Origin: an uncultured Pseudomonadota bacterium
GTDB taxonomy: Bacteria > Desulfobacterota_B > Binatia > UBA9968
NCBI GenBank assembly: GCA_946478635.1
Contig: CAMLCX010000130.1
Coordinates: forward strand, 1 to 10,885
Direction of reading: 5' to 3'
DNA length: 10,885 nt
Shown in pieces: positions 6,041-10,885 of the stretch (within the stretch, counting starts at the first letter, position 1; every line of letters starts with the position of its first letter). The notes under the pieces are model-generated. The model was not told the origin of the DNA. It saw only the letters and a list, made by a program, of their open reading frames with translations, and searched no databases. A program made the position numbers and the translations under genes.

Positions 6041-6819
6041 TTCTGCGGGCGGCGTGTTCGCTGAGGCCTGGCAAAAGACTTCGCGTCGGAGCCGCGCAGC
6101 CCGGTTTCTCTCTTAAGCGCTTCAACTTCGTGCAAGCTGAGCGGCCGCAGCTCGCCAAGCGGCAATGCGCCCAGCGAAACCGATCCGACTTTAATGCGGA
6201 CCAGTTTTTCGACAAAAAATCCCAGCGCTTCGAACATGCGGCGCACCTCGCGCTTGCGACCCTCGTGCACTTCGATCTCGACCCAGGCGTTTTTTTTAAG
6301 CCTGTCGATCACCCGCGCCTGGGCAGGCGCGCTCATGCCGTCCTCCAGCCGAATTCCCTTGCGCAAGTGAGCGAAATCTTCCGGCGTCGGACAGGCGCTC
6401 AACTTGGCCTGATACACTTTTTTTACGCCATAGCGAGGGTGGGCCAGACGCAGGGCAAAATCTCCGTCGTTGGTCAGCAGCAGAAGTCCGGTCGTGTTGT
6501 AATCGAGGCGCCCGACTGGAAACAAGCGCCTTCTCTCGCCGAGCCGTTCGAGATACGGTGTCAAATCCGGCCGATGCTCCGGATCGTTGAGGGTCGTGAT
6601 GACGCCGGGAGGTTTGTGAAAGGCGTAATAGAGTGGGGCCGCGGCCGGCTTGACGCGCTTGCCGTCGACTTTAATGCTGTCTTTGGCCGCGTCGGCCTGG
6701 GTACCGAGTTTGCGAATCACCGCGCCGTTGACCGAAACCCGTCCCTCGGCAATCCAACGCTCGGCTTCGCGCCGTGAAGCGAGGCCTGCACGTGCGAGAA
6801 TTTTTTGCAGTCTCTCCAT
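6022..6819 (-). CDS. rluB: 16S/23S rRNA pseudouridine synthase, RsuA/RluB family, 265 aa
   Basis: An N-terminal S4 RNA-binding domain (about residues 2-48: MERLQKILARAGLASRREAE) is followed by the RsuA/RluB catalytic domain. The signature GRLDYNTTGLLLLTNDG (103-119) contains the catalytic Asp106. Other family motifs are FHKPPGVITT (67-76), VGRLD (102-106), and the KRE-VRR helix with GFFVEKLVRIKVGS. Enzymes of this family convert specific uridines in rRNA to pseudouridine. E. coli RluB acts on 23S and RsuA on 16S, and the substrate here cannot be read from sequence, so the symbol is the closest guess. A short basic tail (RPQRTRRPQKYKGRP) ends in the terminator hairpin. It starts 12 bases after the scpB stop, with no clear Shine-Dalgarno, which suggests translation coupled to scpB. 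The scpB-rluB pairing is common in bacteria. Confidence 0.9.
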   Translation of the reverse strand: MERLQKILARAGLASRREAERWIAEGRVSVNGAVIRKLGTQADAAKDSIKVDGKRVKPAAAPLYYAFHKPPGVITTLNDPEHRPDLTPYLERLGERRRLFPVGRLDYNTTGLLLLTNDGDFALRLAHPRYGVKKVYQAKLSACPTPEDFAHLRKGIRLEDGMSAPAQARVIDRLKKNAWVEIEVHEGRKREVRRMFEALGFFVEKLVRIKVGSVSLGALPLGELRPLSLHEVEALKRETGLRGSDAKSFARPQRTRRPQKYKGRP

Positions 6820-6831
6820 GGGGCGCTATGG

Positions 6832-7407
6832 CTAACTTTCTTCGAGGAGATCGACGGGCAGCGCATCACCGGAGATTTCCGGCAGCGAGATTTCTTCCAT
6901 CTCCTTCAGCGTCGGCAGGTGTGAAAGATCCTTAAGATTGAAGAGCTGCAGAAACTCGGGCGTGGTGCCGTAGAGAAACGGCCGGCCCGGCACGTCCTTG
7001 CGCGCCACCGCCCGGATCAGGTTGCGCTCGAGCAGCGTCGTCAGAACACCATCGACGTCCACCCCGCGGATCGCCTCGACTTCCGCCTTGGTTATGGGCT
7101 GGCGATAGGCGACGATTGCCAAAGTTTCCAGGGTTGCTTTGCTCATCCTGGCAGGCCGCCCGCCAAGAAATTTTTTCACCCAATCGGCGTTCGCCTTCGC
7201 CGTGCGCAGCTGGTACCCGCCGGCGACTTCGACCAGGCGAACCCCTCTATTTTGATTTTCGTATTCGCCCTGCAGTTCGCTCAAGACCTCCCGGATCGAC
7301 TGCCGGTCCACGGGGTCGAGCAGCTCCCCGAAACGCTGCAGTGTTTGCGGCCCGTCGGCGACAAACAAGAGGCTCTCGATTACGGATTTTAATTCCTCAC
7401 GCTCCAT
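6832..7407 (-). CDS. scpB: Segregation and condensation protein B, 191 aa
   Basis: ScpB is the small winged-helix partner (kleisin-interacting, KITE-type) of ScpA and SMC in the bacterial condensin that organises and segregates the chromosome. The chosen ATG at 7407 (MEREELKSVIESLLFVADGP) has GAGGAAG about 7 bases upstream. An upstream in-frame ATG at 7455 would add 16 non-conserved residues and extend further into scpA, so it is rejected. Family features visible are the N-terminal helix ESLLFVADGP, the segment ETLAIVAYRQPITKAEVEAI, which is a hallmark of ScpB, and GRPFLYGTTPEFL. The length fits the usual 180-200 residues. The start overlaps the 3' end of scpA by 11 bases, indicating translational coupling and fitting a stoichiometric complex. 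Confidence 0.93.
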   Translation of the reverse strand: MEREELKSVIESLLFVADGPQTLQRFGELLDPVDRQSIREVLSELQGEYENQNRGVRLVEVAGGYQLRTAKANADWVKKFLGGRPARMSKATLETLAIVAYRQPITKAEVEAIRGVDVDGVLTTLLERNLIRAVARKDVPGRPFLYGTTPEFLQLFNLKDLSHLPTLKEMEEISLPEISGDALPVDLLEES

Positions 7408-8167
7408 GTTGATCTTCCTCGGCTTCGTCGAGCACGACCCGTTCCGCGGCTTCATCCATTCCCGCCGCGGCTTCGATCACGATCTCGCCCCGCGGTTGGT
7501 CTTGGAAAATGCGGATCGCCCGCACTTTAACCAGCTCCAGCATCGCCAAAAATGTCACGACGATTTCGAGACGCGATTTCACGTCGGCGAAAAGGGATTC
7601 GAAAGTCATCCGGCTTTCATGGCGCAATCTGTCGAGCAGCAGGGTCATTCTCTCGCGCACCGTGATCTTCTCGAGCAGAACCTCATGAACGACGTCCTTG
7701 GGCAAGCGATCAATGACGCGTTTCAATGCTTCGAAAAGCTCGAGCACGGAGACTTCGCGAAACTCGCGCGGTCCGGCTTCTTCCGCAGACGCCGATTCAC
7801 GGACAAAGACATCGCGCGTGAGCACGTCGCGCTGCTCCAATTCCGCCGCCGCCTCTTTGTAGCGCTGGTATTCCAACAGACGGCGGACGAGTTCAGCGCG
7901 TGGATCGACGCCCTCGTCCTCGTCGGACTCCTCGTCGCCGGCCGGCAGGAGCATGCGCGATTTGATGTGAATCAGAGTCGCCGCCATGACCAGAAATTCC
8001 CCGGCGACGTCCAGGTTCAAGCTCTCCAGGAGATCGAGGGTCGCCAGATACTGCTCGGTAATCGTGGCGATGGGAATGTCGGTGATGCTGACTTCGTTCT
8101 TTTTTATCAAATGGAGCAAGAGGTCGAGCGGCCCCTCGAAAATCTCCAATCGTACTTTTGTGCTCAC
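7397..8167 (-). CDS. scpA: Segregation and condensation protein A (kleisin), 256 aa
   Basis: ScpA is the kleisin subunit that bridges the SMC heads and binds ScpB. The start is a GTG at 8167-8165 that overlaps the trpS stop (GTGA). The frame is open upstream to 8371, but that part is read out of frame from trpS and lacks family character. The N-terminus has the classic FEGPLDLLLHLIKKNEVSIT (residues 10-29) and ITEQYLATLD. It is followed by AGEFLVMAATLIHIKSRMLL (55-74), an acidic linker (about 78-88), and a C-terminal winged helix (about 190-235: ITVRERMTLLLDRL, VVTFLAMLELVKVRAIR). An acidic tail rich in Glu and Ala closes the protein. It sits between trpS and scpB with overlaps on both sides, so expression is probably tied to both. 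Confidence 0.93.
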   Translation of the reverse strand: MSTKVRLEIFEGPLDLLLHLIKKNEVSITDIPIATITEQYLATLDLLESLNLDVAGEFLVMAATLIHIKSRMLLPAGDEESDEDEGVDPRAELVRRLLEYQRYKEAAAELEQRDVLTRDVFVRESASAEEAGPREFREVSVLELFEALKRVIDRLPKDVVHEVLLEKITVRERMTLLLDRLRHESRMTFESLFADVKSRLEIVVTFLAMLELVKVRAIRIFQDQPRGEIVIEAAAGMDEAAERVVLDEAEEDQHGA

Positions 8168-9141
8168 AGTCCTATCGTCTCGCGCACTTCGGCCAGGGTT
8201 GCGCCGGCGACCTTCTGCGCGGCCTGGGTGCCGTTCTCCAGTATCTCTTCCACATTCTCCGGGTGGTTCTCGTATTGGGCGCGCCGCTCGCGGATCGGCG
8301 CCAGATCCTCGATCACATGTTTGATCATGATCTTCTTGCATTCGAGGCAGCCGATGCCGGCTGTGCGGCAACCCGTCGTGACGGCGTGGATTTCCTCTGG
8401 CGTGGAGTAAATTTTATGCAATTGGAACGCCGGGCATTTTTCCGGTTCGCCGGGATCGGTGCGCTTCACCCGCGCGGGATCGGTCATCATCCGGCTGATC
8501 TTCGCGTCAATCTCCTTGGGCGAGTCGGATAAAAAAACCGCGTTGCCGTAGCTTTTGCTCATCTTGCGGCCGTCCAACCCCGGCACCTTCTGCGCTTCGG
8601 TCAAAAGCACGTCGGGTTCGGGAAAGATCGGCCGGTAGAGCTGATTGAACCGCCGCACGATCTCACGCGTCAATTCAACGTGCGGCGCCTGATCGACGCC
8701 CACCGGAACCTTGTTGGCTTTGTAGATCGTGATGTCGCCGGCTTGCAGCACCGGATAGCCGAGGAAGCCGTAGGTGGAAAGGTCCTTGCCAACGACCTCC
8801 TTCATCTGTTCCTTGTAAGTGGGGTTGCGCTCGAGCCAGGACACCGGGGTGATCATCGAGTAGAGCAAGTGCAGCTCGGCGTGTTCCTTCACGCGCGATT
8901 GGCGGAAGATCACCGACTTCTTCGGGTCGAGGCCGACAGCCAGCCAGTCCATCACCATTTCCATGGTGCTCTCGCGGATGCCCTGCGGCGCGGCGTAGTC
9001 GGTGGTCAAAGCATGCCAATCGGCGACGAAAAAATAACACTGAAATTGCTCTTGCAGCCGCAGCCAATTGACCAGCGCGCCATGATAGTGTCCAAGATGC
9101 AGTTTCCCAGTGGGCCTCATGCCGCTCACGATGGTTTCCAT
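8164..9141 (-). CDS. trpS: Tryptophanyl-tRNA synthetase, 325 aa
   Basis: This class I aminoacyl-tRNA synthetase charges tRNA-Trp using ATP. The Rossmann-fold signatures are present: SGMRPTGKLHLGHYHGAL (6-23), with the HxGH-type motif HLGH at 15-18, and GRKMSKSYGN (191-200), with KMSKS at 193-197. Other TrpRS-typical segments are WLERNPTYKEQ (102-112), GFLGYPVLQAGDI (125-137) and VPVGVDQAPHVELTREI (145-161), which help form the tryptophan pocket. The length is normal for the bacterial enzyme. A CRTAGIGCLECK segment near residues 256-267 contains three cysteines, as seen in variants with a metal or iron-sulfur site, though I cannot tell whether it binds one here. The start is 11 bases after the M50 protease stop, without a clear Shine-Dalgarno. 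Its stop overlaps the scpA start by 4 bases. Confidence 0.95.
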   Translation of the reverse strand: METIVSGMRPTGKLHLGHYHGALVNWLRLQEQFQCYFFVADWHALTTDYAAPQGIRESTMEMVMDWLAVGLDPKKSVIFRQSRVKEHAELHLLYSMITPVSWLERNPTYKEQMKEVVGKDLSTYGFLGYPVLQAGDITIYKANKVPVGVDQAPHVELTREIVRRFNQLYRPIFPEPDVLLTEAQKVPGLDGRKMSKSYGNAVFLSDSPKEIDAKISRMMTDPARVKRTDPGEPEKCPAFQLHKIYSTPEEIHAVTTGCRTAGIGCLECKKIMIKHVIEDLAPIRERRAQYENHPENVEEILENGTQAAQKVAGATLAEVRETIGL

Positions 9142-9152
9142 GGTTGCGTAAT

Positions 9153-9866
9153 CTAAAAGACTCCCAGGTAGAGTTTCAACAGAAATTCGGTCGGCGCATC
9201 GATGATGTGATCCAAGGTCCGCGTCATCAGCAGCACGATCAGGATGATAAACCCGAAGGGTTCGATGCGCGCGATCTTGCGTGAAAGCGCCTGCGGCATC
9301 AGGCCCACGAGGACTCGGCCACCGTCCAGCGGCGGCAGCGGCAGCATATTGAAAACAGCCAAAGTTACATTGATCAAGATGCCGCTCTGAGCCATCAAGA
9401 CCAGCGGCGCGAAAAAATCAACCAGGCCCGAGGATGATAGCGGCTCTCCCTGGACAGCCGTCATCGGCGCCATGAGGCGCCAAATCCAGGCGCACACAGC
9501 CGCGAGCAGCAGATTGGTCACCGGTCCGGCGGCGGCCACCCAAATCATGTCGCGCTTGGGATTACGCAGATTGTTGAAGTTGACCGGAACCGGTTTGGCG
9601 TAGCCGAAAACGAATGGTGAGTGGGCGATAATGAGCATCAGGGGGACCAAAATCGTACCGAAAAGATCGACATGAGCGAACGGATTGAGCGTCAAACGGC
9701 CGAGCTGCTTTGCCGTTGGATCACCCAACCGATACGCTACCCAGCCGTGCGCCACTTCGTGAAAAACCACGGCGACCAGCACAGGAAGGGCCCAGATAAT
9801 GATTTGACCGACGATTTGTTCCAAGACCGTCTCGTGGGGAGTTGCTTTATGAATACGGCATGACAT
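9153..9866 (-). CDS. M50 family (site-2 protease-like) membrane metalloprotease, 237 aa
   Basis: This is a polytopic inner-membrane zinc protease of the compact S2P type that lacks PDZ domains. Zinc-binding motif HEVAH lies at 36-40 in a first hydrophobic segment (VLVAVVFHEVAHGWVAYRLG). The third metal ligand is expected in NMLPLPPLDGGRV (173-185), with Asp181. Between them are NPFAHVD (61-67) and AAAGPVTNLLLA (111-122), a family signature. Further membrane segments lie near 72-85, 152-172 and 203-216. The start is uncertain: ATG 9866 is used here, but a TTG at 9878 (upstream) and a TTG at 9824 (14 codons downstream, closer to the usual N-terminus) are possible, and none has a clear Shine-Dalgarno. 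M50 proteases of this type, next to trpS-scpAB in many genomes, have no settled substrate. Confidence 0.9.
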   Translation of the reverse strand: MSCRIHKATPHETVLEQIVGQIIIWALPVLVAVVFHEVAHGWVAYRLGDPTAKQLGRLTLNPFAHVDLFGTILVPLMLIIAHSPFVFGYAKPVPVNFNNLRNPKRDMIWVAAAGPVTNLLLAAVCAWIWRLMAPMTAVQGEPLSSSGLVDFFAPLVLMAQSGILINVTLAVFNMLPLPPLDGGRVLVGLMPQALSRKIARIEPFGFIILIVLLMTRTLDHIIDAPTEFLLKLYLGVF

Positions 9867-9894
9867 GGCAAAAGACAAGGTCGAGAATGGGAAT

Positions 9895-9926
9895 TGGAGT
9901 GATGGAGTATTGGATTACTGGAGTCA
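9895..9926 (+). repeat. Tandem octamer repeat TGGAGTNN, four units
   Basis: Consecutive 8-base units read TGGAGTGA, TGGAGTAT, TGGATTAC and TGGAGTCA, and a further TGGGCAGA is more decayed. It lies in the 101-base gap between the recombinase gene and the M50 protease gene, where the leader of the downstream genes would be. It does not encode anything recognisable. Confidence 0.6.
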
Positions 9927-9967
9927 TGGGCAGAACTCGTTCGTTGGCAAAACCCCTCACCACGAGG

Positions 9968-10885
9968 TCACTCGCGCACCGATTTTTTCACAGCCGTGCG
10001 CTCGCGCGGATGATGCTCTCGGTGTACTTTCTTCAAGCGCGCGCCGTCCACGTGTGTATAGATTTGCGTCGTTGCAATATCGGCATGGCCGAGCATCGAC
10101 TGCACCGATCGTAAATCCGCGCCGCCTTCGAGCAAATGGGTCGCGAAGGAATGGCGCAGGGTGTGCGGCGTAACCCGTTTTTCGATGCCCGCGCGCAACG
10201 CATGGCGCCGGATCACTTTCCAAAAACCTTGGCGGGTCAAAGGATTGCCGGAGCGATTGGTGAAGACAAACGAGCTGCTCTTGCCTTTGAGCAACTTGGT
10301 TCGTCCTTGCTTCAAGTACGCCAAAAGCCCATCGCGCGCCCACTTGCCGAACGGCACGGCCCGCACCTTGGAGCCCTTCCCTTTGATGGTCAGATAGTTG
10401 CCGTCGAGATTGATCTGCCGGATCTCGAGCCGCACCAACTCAGACACTCTTAAACCAGTGGCATAGAGGATCTCCAACATCGCCTGATCGCGCGCGCCCA
10501 GGGGCTCGTTCGGGTCAGGCTGAGCCAGCAGCTTCCCGATGTCATCGCCGGACAGTGTATGTGGCAGCTTCCTTGGACCCGGCGAAAGCAATATGTCGGG
10601 CAGTGCGCGCTCTTCGATAACGTTTTCCGTCCGCAGAAAATGCAACAACCGCCGAACAGTGACCATATGACGGGCAATGCTTCTCGACTTCAAACCGGCG
10701 GCGCGCAGCGAACTCACAAAGGATCGGATATGCAACCCGTCGATCTGAGGCCACTCGCCGACACCCTGGGAAATTAAAAACGCGGAAAATTTGGCTAGGT
10801 CGCGGCCGTAGGCATCGAGGGTATTTCTGGCCAACCCCTTCTCCACCGCGGCCATCGCCAGGAAGGCGTCAATGCAGGGGCTCAG
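9968..10885 (-). CDS. xerD: Tyrosine recombinase XerC/XerD, 5' end outside the window
   Basis: The frame is still open at the right edge (reading LSPCIDAFLAMAAVEKGLAR), so the true start lies beyond 10885. The internal ATG at 10855 is not the start because the preceding residues match the usual Xer N-terminus. Counting from that Met, the N-terminal SAM-like core-binding domain spans about 1-90. The catalytic domain holds Arg136 (ATGLRVSEL), Lys160 (IKGKGSKVR), His231 and Arg234 (HTLRHSFATHLLEGGADL), His257 (LGHADIATTQIY) and nucleophile Tyr266. All six active-site residues are present. Xer enzymes resolve chromosome dimers at dif during division. XerC and XerD cannot be separated by eye, so the symbol is provisional. 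It is the most upstream gene visible of the minus-strand block, and 101 bases separate it from the protease gene. Confidence 0.92.
   Translation of the reverse strand: MSPCIDAFLAMAAVEKGLARNTLDAYGRDLAKFSAFLISQGVGEWPQIDGLHIRSFVSSLRAAGLKSRSIARHMVTVRRLLHFLRTENVIEERALPDILLSPGPRKLPHTLSGDDIGKLLAQPDPNEPLGARDQAMLEILYATGLRVSELVRLEIRQINLDGNYLTIKGKGSKVRAVPFGKWARDGLLAYLKQGRTKLLKGKSSSFVFTNRSGNPLTRQGFWKVIRRHALRAGIEKRVTPHTLRHSFATHLLEGGADLRSVQSMLGHADIATTQIYTHVDGARLKKVHREHHPRERTAVKKSVRE

Noticed and set aside
6016..6777. Long plus-strand frame opposite the pseudouridine synthase gene
   Set aside because: It is a shadow of the well-supported minus-strand gene, whose catalytic and S4 motifs are intact.
8168..8371. 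Upstream extension of the scpA frame
   Set aside because: It lies wholly inside trpS and reads as out-of-frame, Arg/Gly-rich sequence. The family N-terminus begins right after the GTG at 8167.
7406..8410. Long plus-strand frame opposite scpA
   Set aside because: It is the antisense shadow of scpA and the end of trpS in a high-GC block, with no family character.
9968..10855. The Xer recombinase as the integrase of the tRNA-bounded region
   Set aside because: It sits 6 kb away at the head of a conserved housekeeping gene block and has the normal Xer architecture, so a dif-site role is more likely.

Overview
The window splits at about position 4080. On the right (4755-10885) is compact chromosomal housekeeping sequence. 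On the left (53-4080) is a loose, lower-GC stretch of small, broken or unrecognised genes. Gene content and order (XerC/D recombinase, M50 protease, trpS, scpA, scpB, rluB in one co-directional block, plus a PEP-CTERM protein) suggest an uncultured Gram-negative bacterium of deltaproteobacterial, NC10/Rokubacteria or similar affinity. I cannot fix the phylum by eye.

Left region. A tRNA-Arg(CCT) gene enters from the left edge on the minus strand (1-52). Exactly 4024 bases further on (4038-4076) lies a 39-base copy of its 5' half that matches at 37 positions, ends after the anticodon loop and carries anticodon TCT. Between the two are a small minus-strand two-gene cassette (1177-1594), whose second gene is split by an in-frame TAG; a pair of diverged inverted repeats (538-652 and 1675-1788) of unknown nature; an intact secreted protein with a textbook PEP-CTERM sorting signal (2565-3365); and, convergent with it, a gene that appears frameshifted (3355-3935). 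The layout resembles a decayed island bounded by tRNA-derived direct repeats, but no integrase was recognised inside it. Just outside are a small putative lipoprotein (4213-4437) and a possible frameshifted small ORF (4532-4709).

Right region. A plus-strand gene with its own promoter and strong ribosome binding site encodes an N-terminal rhodanese domain fused to a MoeB/ThiF-type adenylyltransferase (4815-5984), likely for sulfur-carrier activation in molybdopterin or thiamine synthesis. It converges on a minus-strand gene block across a hairpin at 6007-6040. In transcription order the block is: tyrosine recombinase XerC/XerD (5' end outside the window), M50 site-2-protease-like membrane protease, tryptophanyl-tRNA synthetase, ScpA and ScpB (which work with SMC in chromosome condensation), and an RsuA/RluB-type rRNA pseudouridine synthase. 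The last five genes are tightly packed, with short gaps or overlaps, and are probably co-transcribed. Their shared theme is chromosome maintenance and the translation apparatus.

No CRISPR array, complete insertion sequence, rRNA or recognised defence system was seen. The most interesting material is the tRNA-bounded 4-kb region with its repeat pair and degraded small genes.
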